This document shows positions 53,919 to 63,595 of a stretch of 64,000 nt of DNA, in pieces. The DNA lies in assembly GCF_009923995.1 (NCBI RefSeq), contig NZ_RFSK01000005.1:107131-171130 (forward strand), read 5' to 3'. The notes beneath the pieces were generated by a model. It was not told the DNA's origin. It worked only from the letters and a program-made list of their open reading frames with translations, and did not search any database. Position 1 is the first letter of the stretch. Each line of letters starts with the position of its first letter. Position numbers and translations under genes: made by a program. Source of the stretch: Janthinobacterium sp. GTDB lineage: Bacteria; Pseudomonadota; Gammaproteobacteria; Burkholderiales; Burkholderiaceae_D.

Positions 53919-54961
53919 CTGCGCTGCAACAGGCGAAACAGCGGCCCGATCAGCAATACCAGCACCACCATGCGCGCCACGTGGAAAGCCGTGACGATGG
54001 GCACGCCCAGATGCAGGGTCTTGGCCGTCAGCGACATTTCCGCGATGCCGCCCGGCGACGTGGCCAGGATGGCCGTGCCGGGATGGAGGTCCAGCCAGTG
54101 CGCCAGGCCCAGGCCGAAGCCGGCGGCCAGCAGCAGCATCAGGATGCTGCACAAGGCCACGCTGGCCAGGTAGCGGGGGGCCGCATGCAGGAAGGCGGGG
54201 CTGAAGCGCGTGCCCAGCGCGATGCCGATGAACAGCTGGCCCGCGCGTATCATCCACTCGGGCAGGCGCGACAGATGGATGCCGAACGCCGTCAGCAGCA
54301 GGGCCGCCAGCAGGGGGCCGATGACCCAGGCGTTGGGGAGGCCGGCCCGCTTGAATGCGAGAGCGCTCAATACGGTGACGAGCACCAGCAGCGCCAGCCC
54401 GCCCGGATCGACGAACGCGGCGCCGGGCACGAAGCTTTCATGCCCTTCTTGCAGGCCATGGCTGCCCCAGTAGCGCACGCCGAACGGAATGGTCGCCACC
54501 ACCAGCATCATGCGCAGGCTGTGCGCGGCAGCCACCTTGCCCACGTCGGCGCCATGGCGTTCGCTCTGCACCGCCATTTCCGACGCGCCGCCCACCGCCA
54601 TGGCAAAAAAGGCGGTGGCCTGGTCGATGCCGGACAGGCGCCGCAGCAGCAGTGCGCCAACGCCGCCCAGCGCCAGCGCGAACAGCACGGCACCGGCAAT
54701 CCATGGTGTGTAGGCCGTGAGCACGGCCAGCACGGGCGCCGTGAAATACAGGCCCAGCGCCGTGCCGATGGCCCACTGGCCCGCTTCGCGCACCCGCACG
54801 GGGCAAGCCAGTTCGCGTCCGGCCAGGCGCAGGCCCGCCGTGGCGAACAGGGGACCGATCATCCACGGCAGCGGCGTGTGCAGCCACAGGCAGATGGCGG
54901 CGCCCGCCAGGCCGGCGGCCAGCGCCGCACCGAAGGCGCGCCAGCGCGGCCACCACCACAC
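53915..54961 (-). CDS. AbrB family membrane protein (putative transporter)
   Basis: A 348-residue protein with about ten hydrophobic segments. It has the internal repeat of the AbrB/'ammonia monooxygenase' membrane family: PLPWMIGPLFATAGL and, later, NAWVIGPLLAALLLTAFG, with FFAMAVGGASEMAV and ILATSPGGIAEMSL as the two matching motifs. The family is thought to transport small organic molecules. The GTG start lies two bases after the stop of the ABC ATPase gene, so it is part of the uptake operon; a nearby ATG is not seen. Confidence 0.85.
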   Translation of the reverse strand: MWWWPRWRAFGAALAAGLAGAAICLWLHTPLPWMIGPLFATAGLRLAGRELACPVRVREAGQWAIGTALGLYFTAPVLAVLTAYTPWIAGAVLFALALGGVGALLLRRLSGIDQATAFFAMAVGGASEMAVQSERHGADVGKVAAAHSLRMMLVVATIPFGVRYWGSHGLQEGHESFVPGAAFVDPGGLALLVLVTVLSALAFKRAGLPNAWVIGPLLAALLLTAFGIHLSRLPEWMIRAGQLFIGIALGTRFSPAFLHAAPRYLASVALCSILMLLLAAGFGLGLAHWLDLHPGTAILATSPGGIAEMSLTAKTLHLGVPIVTAFHVARMVVLVLLIGPLFRLLQRS

Positions 54962-54963
54962 CG

Positions 54964-56037
54964 TTAAAACACCCAGAGTTTATCGGCCGGCATGTGCAGC
55001 CAGTACTTGCCCGCTTCCAGCTTGTGGCGCGAATAGGCGCGCAGGCTGATGTTGTCCGCGCCGCCCCGTTCGAACAGGCATTCCCAGCGGTCGCCCAGGT
55101 ACATGCAGGTCAGCAGCGGCATCTCGATGGCGTTGTCCACCTGCGCGGCGCTGATCTTCACCTCTTCCACGCGGATCATCGTCGTCACCTCCGCGCCCAC
55201 ATTGGCGCCGCGCGCCACGCCCAGCATGGGCGCGCCGTCGACGAGCAGGCGCACCTGATTGCCGTCGCGCTGCACCACCTTGCCAGGCAGGCGGTTGTTG
55301 CTGCCCATGAATTCCGCCGTGAACAGGGTGTCCGGGGTTTCATACATGCTTTGCGGCGTGCCCTGCTGCTCGATCTTGCCGTTATTCAGCAGCAGGATAC
55401 GGTCGGAGATGGCCATCGCCTCGCCCTGGTCATGCGTCACCATCAGGGCCGACAGGCCCAGGCGCACGATCAGTTCGCGCAGGAAGGCCCGCGCTTCCTC
55501 GCGCAGCTTGGCGTCCAGGTTCGACAGCGGCTCGTCGAGCAGGATCACGGGCGGGTTGTACACCAGCGCGCGGGCAATCGCCACGCGCTGCTGCTGGCCG
55601 CCGGACAGCTGGTGCGGATAGCGCTCGCCCAGGTGCCCCAGGCCCAGCTGCGTCAGCACTTCCTTGATGCGCGCCGCGATCTCCGTGCTGCCCATCTTGC
55701 GCAACTTGAGGCCGTAGGCGACGTTGTCGAAGACGGTCTTGTGCGGCCACAGCGCGTACGACTGGAACACCAGGCCCAGGTTACGCTGCTCGGCCGGCAT
55801 CTCGAAATGCTTCGCGCCGTCGAAGACATTGCGCTCACCGATCTGGATGGTGCCCGCCTTCGGGCTTTCCAGCCCGGCCACGGCGCGCAGCAAGGTGGTC
55901 TTGCCGCTGCCCGAAGGCCCCAGCAGGGCGACCACTTCGCCCTTCTGCAGGTGCATCGAAACGCCCTTCAGGATGGGGTTGGCGGAAGCGCCGGTGCCAT
56001 AGTCCAGGTGCAGCTCATTGACGGTCAATTCATTCAT
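54964..56037 (-). CDS. ABC transporter ATP-binding protein (Fe3+/phosphonate type)
   Basis: A 357-residue ATPase of the FbpC/PotA type. Walker A is GPSGSGKTT, the Q loop is FQSYALWPHKTV, the signature LSGGQQQRVAIARAL, Walker B VILLDEPLSNLD and the switch His is in VTHDQGEA. A TOBE-like domain forms the last 120 residues. It would drive the fused permease encoded just upstream. The gene sits 34 bases after that permease gene and two bases before the AbrB-type gene. Confidence 0.93.
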   Translation of the reverse strand: MNELTVNELHLDYGTGASANPILKGVSMHLQKGEVVALLGPSGSGKTTLLRAVAGLESPKAGTIQIGERNVFDGAKHFEMPAEQRNLGLVFQSYALWPHKTVFDNVAYGLKLRKMGSTEIAARIKEVLTQLGLGHLGERYPHQLSGGQQQRVAIARALVYNPPVILLDEPLSNLDAKLREEARAFLRELIVRLGLSALMVTHDQGEAMAISDRILLLNNGKIEQQGTPQSMYETPDTLFTAEFMGSNNRLPGKVVQRDGNQVRLLVDGAPMLGVARGANVGAEVTTMIRVEEVKISAAQVDNAIEMPLLTCMYLGDRWECLFERGGADNISLRAYSRHKLEAGKYWLHMPADKLWVF

Positions 56038-56071
56038 GATGTGATCTCAGTATATTTATTAGTTATGCAGC

Positions 56072-57862
56072 TCAGTTATGCAACTTGACGCCAAAGCGCA
56101 GCGCGATGCCCAGGCCGATGGCCACCAGCGTGATGTTGATGAAGGACAGCGCCGCCACCAGGTCGGTCGAGCCGCCCGCCCACAGCGACACGAGCATGGC
56201 GCCGATCACTTCCGTGCCTGGCGAGAGCAGGTACACGCCCGTCGAGTATTCGCGTTCGAAGATCAGGAACACCATCAGCCAGGCGCCCAGCAAACCGTAT
56301 TTGATCAGCGGCAGGGTGACGTCGCGCGTCACCTGGCCGCGGCTGGCGCCGACGGCGCGCGCCGCCTCTTCCAGTTCCGGCCCCACCTGCAGCAGCGCGG
56401 TGGAAATCAGGCGCATGCCGTAGGCCATCCACACGACGGAATACGCCAGCCACAGGGCGAAGATGGTCGAGCGCAGTTCGCGCAGCACGGGAATCACGTG
56501 GCCGCTGAGCCACAGGGCCACGCCGTTGTCCATGCCCTTCAGGATGCCGTCGAGCCAGGCCGGCACGAACAGGAACACCCACAGGAAGGACAGGCCGGCC
56601 AGCAGGCCCGGCACGGCGCGCGGCACCAGCACGCTGTAGTCGAGCAAACGGGTGATGCCGTCCTGCTTGCGGTGCATGGCCAGCGCGATGAAGCTGTAGC
56701 AGGCCACGGCCAGGGCGCCGCCGACGACGCCGATCAGGATGGTGTTGACGATGCCGCGCACCAGCGAGGGCTGGTCGAAGATGTCGCGGAAATGCTGCAG
56801 GGTCAGCACGTCGGCCAGGTGCACGCCCTCGCCCCAGTACTGCACGAAGGAGCGCAGCACGATGCCCGTCAACGGCAGGATGATGGTGAAGATCAGCCAG
56901 CCCGCCAGCAGGGCGAACGCCAGCCACTTCCAGCGGCCCAGCGGCATCGCCTTGCTGCGCGCGCCCTTGCCCTTGATCGACACGTATTTGTTGGCCGACT
57001 TGAGCAGCCAGCGCTGTATCATCACCAGCGGCATGGTCACCATCACGAGGCACACGGCGACGGCGGCCATCAGGTGGTAGGACGGCGTGCCCAGCTTGTT
57101 CGTCAGCTTGTACAGATAGGTCGGCAGCACCAGGTGGCCTTCCGGGTCGCCCAGCACCAGCACCAGGCCGAACACCTCGAAACCGAGGAAGAACACCAGC
57201 ACGCCCGCATACGCCAGGGCCGGCATGATCATCGGCAGCGACACGTTCATCATCACCTGGATCGGCGAGGCACCGGCCACGCGGGCCGCCTCTTCCACGT
57301 CCGAGCCCAGGCTTTTCAGTGCCGACGAGGCATACAGGTAGACGTGCGGCACGTGCGTCAGGCCGGCGATGATGACGATGCTGGTAAACGAGTAGATATT
57401 CCAGGGCACGAAGCCGAGCAGCTCCTTGGCCCAGGTCGAGTAAAAGCCCACGGGGCCCATCGAGACGACGTAGCCGAAGCCCATCACCATCGGCGAGACA
57501 AAGATCGGCACCAGCAGCATGGGCGCCACCCAGCCGCGGCCCGGCAAGTCCGTGCGCACCATCAAGAAGGCCAGCATGCCGCCCAGCGGCACGGCGATGA
57601 CGGTCAGGCCGAAGGCCAGCATCAGGCCATTCTTGAAAGCCATGGAGAAATCGGGATCATCGAAGATGAAACGGTAGGAATCAAAGCCGAATTCGCGCAC
57701 CGGCATGAAGAACGGCGCGTTCAAAAAGCTCTGGTAGAAAATCAGGAACAGCGGCAGGAAAATGGCGACCAGGGTAATCGTCACGACCACGCCGCGCGGC
57801 CAGTTCAGGCGCGACAGGAGAGAGCGTGACCGGACAGGTAACGGCAGGATGGCAGTTTGCAT
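56072..57862 (-). CDS. ABC transporter fused permease (FbpB/2-aminoethylphosphonate type)
   Basis: A 596-residue protein of two fused permease domains, each with six segments and an EAA loop: EEAARVAGASPIQVMMNVSLP in the first and EEAARAVGASRGQVTRDVTLP in the second. This is the FbpB-like layout used for ferric iron, thiamine and phosphonate. The start at 57862 (MQTAILPLPVRSRS) was chosen as the shorter frame start; a longer start at 57892 lacks support. It follows the binding protein gene on the same strand. Confidence 0.92.
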   Translation of the reverse strand: MQTAILPLPVRSRSLLSRLNWPRGVVVTITLVAIFLPLFLIFYQSFLNAPFFMPVREFGFDSYRFIFDDPDFSMAFKNGLMLAFGLTVIAVPLGGMLAFLMVRTDLPGRGWVAPMLLVPIFVSPMVMGFGYVVSMGPVGFYSTWAKELLGFVPWNIYSFTSIVIIAGLTHVPHVYLYASSALKSLGSDVEEAARVAGASPIQVMMNVSLPMIMPALAYAGVLVFFLGFEVFGLVLVLGDPEGHLVLPTYLYKLTNKLGTPSYHLMAAVAVCLVMVTMPLVMIQRWLLKSANKYVSIKGKGARSKAMPLGRWKWLAFALLAGWLIFTIILPLTGIVLRSFVQYWGEGVHLADVLTLQHFRDIFDQPSLVRGIVNTILIGVVGGALAVACYSFIALAMHRKQDGITRLLDYSVLVPRAVPGLLAGLSFLWVFLFVPAWLDGILKGMDNGVALWLSGHVIPVLRELRSTIFALWLAYSVVWMAYGMRLISTALLQVGPELEEAARAVGASRGQVTRDVTLPLIKYGLLGAWLMVFLIFEREYSTGVYLLSPGTEVIGAMLVSLWAGGSTDLVAALSFINITLVAIGLGIALRFGVKLHN

Positions 57863-57930
57863 GATGAATCCAATGAATGAAGGGTGCGGCATCCGCCCGC
57901 AAGCGAGGCTCGCGGGCGGCTAAGACGGCA

Positions 57931-59028
57931 TTATTTTTTGCCGGCTGTCTCTTTCCATTGCTTCAGGAAGGCCATGCGCTTGGCCGGTCCCAAAAATTGC
58001 AGGATGATCGGGTGCACGGGAATCGGCTTGACGTTGGACGTGCCGATTTCCTTGATCAGCTCAGCCGAGGTGGTCTCGCCCGTGACGTCGGCGCGGATGG
58101 CGAACAGCTTGGCGCCGTTGGCGATGATGGTCTGGCCACGGTGCGACAGCACGTAGTCGAGCCACAGCTTGCCCGCGTTGACGTTCTTCGCGTTCTTGTT
58201 GATGAACTGCACGCGCGACAGGATCAGGGTGTAGTCCTTCGGCAGCACGACGCCGATCGACGGGTCGGTCTTGGCGCGCACCAGGGCGTAGGAGCCCAGC
58301 ACGTTGTAGCCGATCAGGTTTTCGCCGGAGGAGATACGCTCCATCATGGTGCCCGTCGACGACTGCACGCGCACCTTGGCCGTGCCAAACGCGTTTTCCA
58401 GCGCCAGGAACTGCGGATATTCCTTGGCATCCTGCGCCATGAACATGAAGCCCACGCCGGATTTTTCGATATCGTAGGTCGTGACCTTGTCCTTGAATTT
58501 CGGCGTGGCGATCAGCTTGACGAAGTCGTCGTGGGTCTTCGGCACTTCCTTCGGATCGAGCAGGCGCTTGTTGTAGACGATGGCGGCCGGCTCGAACGTG
58601 GTGCCGTAGGCCTGGTCATCCCACATGGCCCAGCCGGGGATCTTCGACGCTTCGACGGACTTGTATTTCAGGGCGTAGCCGTCCGAGGCCAGGCGCATCT
58701 GCAGGTCCATCGCCGACGACCACATCACGTCGGCCGTGTTGCCGCCGGCGGCCACTTCGGAAATGAAGCGGTTGTACACTTCGGTGGAATTCATGTCGTT
58801 GTATTCGACGGAAATACCGGGATACAGGGCGCTGAAGTCCTTGATCAGGGGCGCTGCCGCCTTGCTGTCGGTGGCGCTGTAGATCACCAGCTTGCCTTCC
58901 TTCTTGGCCGCATCGACGATCTTCTGGTAGTCGGCCGGATAGCCGGACGGCACTTGCGCGAAGGCGGCGCCGGCCAGGCTGGCAAACGCGGTGGCAATGG
59001 CGGCTTGAAGCAGGGTCTTGGTGTACAT
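57931..59028 (-). CDS. ABC transporter periplasmic binding protein (Fbp-like)
   Basis: A 365-residue periplasmic binding protein with a signal peptide (MYTKTLLQAAIATAFASLAG, cut near AFAQ). The start of the mature part, EGKLVIYSATDSKAAAPLIKDF, is the pattern of the Fe(III)/thiamine/2-aminoethylphosphonate binding group. The double Tyr motif of true ferric-binding proteins is not clear, so iron is not assured. It supplies the ABC transporter downstream. The gene is preceded by a Bug-type receptor gene. Confidence 0.9.
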   Translation of the reverse strand: MYTKTLLQAAIATAFASLAGAAFAQVPSGYPADYQKIVDAAKKEGKLVIYSATDSKAAAPLIKDFSALYPGISVEYNDMNSTEVYNRFISEVAAGGNTADVMWSSAMDLQMRLASDGYALKYKSVEASKIPGWAMWDDQAYGTTFEPAAIVYNKRLLDPKEVPKTHDDFVKLIATPKFKDKVTTYDIEKSGVGFMFMAQDAKEYPQFLALENAFGTAKVRVQSSTGTMMERISSGENLIGYNVLGSYALVRAKTDPSIGVVLPKDYTLILSRVQFINKNAKNVNAGKLWLDYVLSHRGQTIIANGAKLFAIRADVTGETTSAELIKEIGTSNVKPIPVHPIILQFLGPAKRMAFLKQWKETAGKK

Positions 59029-59074
59029 GGGTTGTCTCCGTCTGTGAAATAGATTTTTTAATATGTAGTCGAAC

Positions 59075-60061
59075 TCAGCGCATCAGGCCAAGTTCGGTAG
59101 CCTGCCGCGCATATTCATCGACCGCTTTCCTGACATACGCGGTCAGCTTTGGCCCCGTCAGGGCGAATGGATACAGGCCGGCCTGCGCGCGCCATTCGGC
59201 GAACTGCGGCGTGGCCATGGCACGGTCGAAGGTGGCGACCCAGCGCTGGTAGTCCGCGTCGGGCACCTGCGGCCCCATCCACACGCCGCGGATGATGGGC
59301 CAGACCACGTCGACGCCCTGCTCGCGCGCCGTCGGCACGCCGGCCAGCACGCCCGGCAGGCGCTTTTCCGCCAGCACGGCCAGCACGCGCGCATGGTTGG
59401 CGCTGGCGTTCAGGGTGGCTTCGGACGTATCGCCGGACACCACCTGCACGTAATCGGCCTGCATCGCCGTAAACACTTCGCCGCCCCCTTCCAGTGCCAC
59501 GAAACGCAGCACTTTCGGGTCGATGCCCGCGTGGCGCGCCACCAGCGCCATCTTCAGCCAGTCCTGACTGCCGATGGTGCCGGACACGCCGATCAGCACC
59601 TTGTCCGGATGCCGGCGCAAGGCGTCGATCAGGTCCGCCAGCGTCTTGTAGGGCGAGTCGCTGCGCACGGCGATCATGCCGTAGTCGGCGCCCAGCGCCG
59701 CCACCCAGCGCACGTCGCCCGCCTTGGCGTTGCCGAACTTGCCCTGCGCCAGATTGAGCAGCGAGCCGCCCGAAAATGCCACCAGGGTGTTCGGCTCCGC
59801 GCGGCGGCGTTGCGACGCCATCGAATGCCAGGCCACCGCGCCGATGCCGCCGGGCAGATAGCTGATGCGCATCGGCGCCACGGCGGCTGCCGCGCTCTCC
59901 TGCGTCAGGCCTTTTTTCGCCAGCTTGCAGGTCAGGTCCATGGCGCCGCCCGGCTTGGACGGCACCACGCACTCGGCCGGCGCGGGCGCGCCGGCCTGCG
60001 CCCCGGCGAAGGCGGGCAGCAGGCAAAGCAAGGACAGGAACAGGGAGCGCAGCATGGTCAT
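59075..60061 (-). CDS. Bug/TctC family periplasmic solute-binding protein
   Basis: A 328-residue Bug (tripartite tricarboxylate receptor-type) protein with a signal peptide (LRSLFLSLLCLLPAFAGAQA). Typical Bug segments are PSKPGGAMDLTCKLAKKGL, LPGGIGAVAWHSM and DALRRHPDKVLIGVSGTIGSQD. It binds carboxylates or similar ligands in the periplasm. No TctA or TctB membrane genes are present; instead an ABC transporter follows. It might therefore serve as a sensor for the TctDE-like two-component system across the porin gene. The ATG at 60061 lies three bases after the porin stop. Confidence 0.88.
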   Translation of the reverse strand: MTMLRSLFLSLLCLLPAFAGAQAGAPAPAECVVPSKPGGAMDLTCKLAKKGLTQESAAAAVAPMRISYLPGGIGAVAWHSMASQRRRAEPNTLVAFSGGSLLNLAQGKFGNAKAGDVRWVAALGADYGMIAVRSDSPYKTLADLIDALRRHPDKVLIGVSGTIGSQDWLKMALVARHAGIDPKVLRFVALEGGGEVFTAMQADYVQVVSGDTSEATLNASANHARVLAVLAEKRLPGVLAGVPTAREQGVDVVWPIIRGVWMGPQVPDADYQRWVATFDRAMATPQFAEWRAQAGLYPFALTGPKLTAYVRKAVDEYARQATELGLMR

Positions 60062-60064
60062 GCC

Positions 60065-61126
60065 TTAGAAGCGGTGCTGGATGCCGGCGATCAGGCCGCG
60101 CTGCGTGTCGCCGAAACCGGCATCGTCGCGCGACAGGCTGACCAGCTGGTTATGCTTGGCCTTGGCATACGCGCCGGCCACGTACAGGTCGGTGCGCTTG
60201 GACAGGGCATAGCGCAGGCGTGCCACGTACATGATCGGATCGGCATCCAGATTGGCGGGCACGTTCTTCACGTCCTGGTAGTAGATCACGCCCGTCAGCG
60301 TGATCACCGGCGTGGTCTTGTAGCTGACGCCGCCCCAGTACAGGGTACCGCGCACGTCAGGCTTGCCGGCGGCAGCCGGATCGAGCTTGTAGTCGCGCGC
60401 CACCGCCTGTACCTTCCACGGGCCGTCGTCATACATGGCACCGAGGTGAACAACGGTATTCTTGTCGCGCGCGCCGCCAACGATGGTATTGCCATTGACG
60501 CGTTCATACGTGGCCAGCAGGCTGACGGGACCCGTCTTGTACGTGACGGCCGTGGACAGCTTGGCGCTGTCCGACGTGCCCGTCGTCTGCTCGCCGAAGC
60601 CGTAGGACGCGCCGTAGCTGAAATCGCCCGTCTTGCCCGAGTACTTGACCATGTTGTCGAAGGCGGTGGTCATGCCGTACTTGCTTGGACCGCTGGCATT
60701 GCCCGAGGTGGCCCACGAATAGAACGGCGCATACGCCATCGGATCAAACGGCAGCACGAAGTCGTACACGGTGGTGAACGAGCGGCCCAGCACCAAGCGG
60801 CCGAAGGCGCCTTCCAGGCCCACGTTGGCCTGGCGCTTGAACAGCGCGCCGTCGGCGGCGCCCGTGTCGACGAGAATGCCGCCTTCCAGGTTGAACACGG
60901 CCTTCAGGCCGCCGCCCAGGTCTTCGCTGCCCAGGATGCCCCAGCGCGAGGTGTTCATGCCGCCGGAACTCACCTGCGTGACCGAGCCCTTGTTCGGACC
61001 GGCGTTGCTGGTGGTGCTGACGCCGGCGTCGAGGCGGCCGTACAGGGTGACGTTCGATTCGGCCTGGGCGCTGCCGGCGGTGGCCAGGACAGCCATGGCG
61101 GCCAGCGAGAATGCGGTTTTCTTCAT
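60065..61126 (-). CDS. Outer-membrane porin (Gram-negative porin family)
   Basis: A 353-residue porin with a signal peptide (MKKTAFSLAAMAVLATAGSAQA). The mature protein begins SNVTLYGRLDAGVS, the standard start of betaproteobacterial trimeric porins, contains the loop motif GSEDLGGGLKAVFNLEGG, and ends in the terminal Phe (IQHRF) needed for outer-membrane insertion. As the first gene of the uptake unit it would admit the solute across the outer membrane. A divergent two-component system probably controls it. Confidence 0.94.
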   Translation of the reverse strand: MKKTAFSLAAMAVLATAGSAQAESNVTLYGRLDAGVSTTSNAGPNKGSVTQVSSGGMNTSRWGILGSEDLGGGLKAVFNLEGGILVDTGAADGALFKRQANVGLEGAFGRLVLGRSFTTVYDFVLPFDPMAYAPFYSWATSGNASGPSKYGMTTAFDNMVKYSGKTGDFSYGASYGFGEQTTGTSDSAKLSTAVTYKTGPVSLLATYERVNGNTIVGGARDKNTVVHLGAMYDDGPWKVQAVARDYKLDPAAAGKPDVRGTLYWGGVSYKTTPVITLTGVIYYQDVKNVPANLDADPIMYVARLRYALSKRTDLYVAGAYAKAKHNQLVSLSRDDAGFGDTQRGLIAGIQHRF

Positions 61127-61164
61127 GTAGAGTGTCTCCCTTAGATATAGTTATTAGTGATATG

Positions 61165-61187
61165 CCTGATCAATTTCATGAATCAGG
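61165..61187. promoter_or_regulatory. Inverted repeat in the porin/two-component divergent region
   Basis: CCTGAT, an 11-base spacer, and ATCAGG lie 39 bases upstream of the porin start. It is a candidate binding site for the TctD-like regulator. Confidence 0.45.
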
Positions 61188-61329
61188 ATCACACTATATG
61201 AGCGCCATCCTTTCAATTCGCTTTCAGACTGACAGGTGTCGCCGGCCAGCCACAAATGACACAAACATATTCAGCGCCTCCCCTGCCGGCAGGCTTACAC
61301 TGCACCCATTTCAACGAATGGCGGAGACC

Positions 61330-62052
61330 ATGCGCATATTATTAGTGGAAGACCATCTGGAACTGTCGCACTGGCTGGCCAAGGCCCTGCGCGACGCGCA
61401 CCTGACGGTGGAGACCGCCCACAACGGCGCCGATGCCGACGCCCTGCTGCACACGCAGGAATACTCCCTGGTGCTGCTCGACCTGACCTTGCCGAAAATG
61501 GATGGCCTGGACGTGCTGCGCCGCCTGCGCGCACGCGGCGGCACGCGCGGCAAGACCCCCGTCATGATACTCACGGCGCGCGGCGGCCTGGATGAAAAAG
61601 TGCAGGGCCTGAACCTCGGTGCCGACGATTACATGGCCAAGCCCTTCGAGCTGGCCGAACTGGAGGCGCGCGTGAAGGCCCTGCTGCGCCGCAGCCAGGG
61701 CAACGAAGCCCTCGTGCACACCTGCGGCGCCCTCAGCTTCGACACCGTCACGCGCATGTTCAGCTATGGCGGCGCGGCGCTGGCGCTCACGCCGCGCGAA
61801 CATGCCGTGCTCGAAGCGCTGATCACGCGCTCGGGGCGGGCCGTGTCGAAGGAAAAGCTGTTCGACGAAGTCTTCGCGCTGGCCGACGACGCCAACCTGG
61901 ACGCCATTGAGCTGTATATCCACCGCGTGCGCAAGAAACTGGAGAACGGCGTGGAGAGCGGCTCGCCCGACGGCGCCGTCATCACCACCCTGCGCGGCAT
62001 CGGCTACCTGCTGCAGCCGCGCAGCGCCATGGCGCCGGCCGCGTCAAAATGA
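61330..62052 (+). CDS. OmpR-type response regulator (TctD-like)
   Basis: A 240-residue response regulator. The receiver has LLVEDH, the phospho-Asp in LVLLDLTLPKMDGLDVL, and AKPFEL. A winged-helix DNA-binding domain follows (LTPREHAVLEALI, then VYIHRVRKKL-like ELYIHRVRKKL, and TLRGIGYLL). The ATG at 61330 was chosen for MRILLVE with GGAG just upstream; an ATG at 61318 is also in frame. It overlaps the sensor kinase by ATGA. Its divergent position to a porin and Bug receptor gene is like that of TctD/BctD, which control carboxylate uptake. Confidence 0.92.
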   Translation: MRILLVEDHLELSHWLAKALRDAHLTVETAHNGADADALLHTQEYSLVLLDLTLPKMDGLDVLRRLRARGGTRGKTPVMILTARGGLDEKVQGLNLGADDYMAKPFELAELEARVKALLRRSQGNEALVHTCGALSFDTVTRMFSYGGAALALTPREHAVLEALITRSGRAVSKEKLFDEVFALADDANLDAIELYIHRVRKKLENGVESGSPDGAVITTLRGIGYLLQPRSAMAPAASK

Positions 62053-63572
62053 GCGCAGCAATGCAGCGCCTGCGCCGCCCCCTGATCGAGCGCCTGCGCC
62101 GGCGCTGGGCGCAAGGCCGGCCGCTGGGCACGCTGCGCAGCCAGCTGCTGCGCTGGCTGCTCATCCCGCTGGTGATGCTGGTGCTGCTGGACGCCGTCTT
62201 TGTGTACCGCAACGCCCTCGACGCGGCCGACATGGCGTATGACCGTTCCTTGCTGGCCTCGACGCGGGCGCTGGCCGAGCGCGTCTCCATCGTGGGCGGC
62301 AAGGTGGTGGCCGAAGTCCCCTACGTGGCGCTCGACAGCTTCGAGACCGATACCCTCGGGCGCATCTATTACAAGGTGACGGGTATCAATGGCGAACTGG
62401 TCTCGGGCTACGGCGACCTGCCGCCCGTGCCGAAAAACGTGCCACGCTCGCAGAACTATCCGGCCCTGGTGCGCTTCTACCACGCCGACTACCACGGCAA
62501 GCCGATACGCATCGCCGCCCTGCTGCAGCCCGTGTACGACGATTCGATGCGCGGCATCGCCCTGATCCAGGTGGCCGAGACGCTGGACGCGCGGCGCGGC
62601 CTGTCGAACCAGATCCTGTTCGATACCCTGATCTGGCAGGCGGCGATGATACTGGCGATGGGCGCCCTCGTGTGGTTCGCCGTGCGCCTGGTGCTGCAGC
62701 CCCTGATGCGCCTGAAGACGGAAGTCGAAACGCGGGCCCTGTCCGACCTGTCCGACGTCGATCCTGCGCTGGTGCACAAGGAGATGCGCCCGCTGGTGAG
62801 CGCCATGAACGGCTCCATGTCGCGCCTGCAGCAGCTGATCGCCAGCCAGCGCCGCTTCATCGCGGATGCCTCGCACCAACTGCGCACGCCCCTGACGGTG
62901 CTGAAGACCCAGGCCGAACTGGCCTTGCGCGAATGCGACCGCCAGGGCGCGGCGCCGCAGGACATGGCCGCCTTGCGCAACATCGTGCGCTCGATCGCCA
63001 CCACCACCGATTCGACGGTGCTCTTGGCCAACCGCCTGCTGACCCTGGCGCGCATCGAACATGGCGGCGACAGCCTGGCCATGGACACCGTGCCCCTGCG
63101 CGACGTGGCGCAGCAGGTGGGCCTGGAAATGGCCATGGCCGCCGTCGGCAAGAATATCGACCTGTCGCTGGAAGCGCGCGACGAGGCGCCCGTGCACGGC
63201 CAGGCCCTGCTGCTGCACGAACTGGTGGCCAACTTGGTCGACAATGCCCTGCGCTACACGCCGCCGGGCGGCAACGTGATCCTGCGCGTGCGGAATCGGG
63301 ACGGCGCTGGCGGTGCAACGGTACTGGAAGTGGAAGACAGCGGCCCGGGCATTCCGCCAGCCGAACGCGAACGCGTGTTCACGCCGTTCTACCGCGTCGG
63401 CGCGGCACTCGAGAGCAATCCCGGCGGCGCGGGCCTGGGCCTGGCCATCGTGCGCGACATCGCCGCCCTGCATGGCGCACGGCTGGAACTGGCGACGGCG
63501 GCGAATGGCCACGGCCTGAAAGTATGCGTGCATTTCGCCGCCACGCCAGTCGATGCTAAGATCGCACCCTGA
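62049..63572 (+). CDS. Sensor histidine kinase (TctE-like)
   Basis: A 507-residue membrane kinase. It has a first transmembrane segment (LLRWLLIPLVMLVLLDAVFVY), a periplasmic domain of about 150 residues, a second segment (IWQAAMILAMGALVWFAVRLV), HAMP-like linker, HisKA with DASHQLRTPLT (phospho-His), and HATPase motifs DNALRY, EDSGPGIP and GAGLGLAIVRDI. The LPLVMLVLLDAVFVYRNA start and short periplasmic domain fit the TctE group. It senses an external signal and phosphorylates the preceding regulator. It overlaps that gene by ATGA. Confidence 0.92.
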   Translation: MSAAMQRLRRPLIERLRRRWAQGRPLGTLRSQLLRWLLIPLVMLVLLDAVFVYRNALDAADMAYDRSLLASTRALAERVSIVGGKVVAEVPYVALDSFETDTLGRIYYKVTGINGELVSGYGDLPPVPKNVPRSQNYPALVRFYHADYHGKPIRIAALLQPVYDDSMRGIALIQVAETLDARRGLSNQILFDTLIWQAAMILAMGALVWFAVRLVLQPLMRLKTEVETRALSDLSDVDPALVHKEMRPLVSAMNGSMSRLQQLIASQRRFIADASHQLRTPLTVLKTQAELALRECDRQGAAPQDMAALRNIVRSIATTTDSTVLLANRLLTLARIEHGGDSLAMDTVPLRDVAQQVGLEMAMAAVGKNIDLSLEARDEAPVHGQALLLHELVANLVDNALRYTPPGGNVILRVRNRDGAGGATVLEVEDSGPGIPPAERERVFTPFYRVGAALESNPGGAGLGLAIVRDIAALHGARLELATAANGHGLKVCVHFAATPVDAKIAP

Positions 63573-63595
63573 GATTTTAAGGAAGGCACCCTGCC

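Noticed and set aside
56078..57829. Long plus-strand frame opposite the ABC permease
   Set aside because: Low-complexity His/Gln/Arg/Ala composition and no ribosome binding site; it is a codon-bias shadow of the permease.
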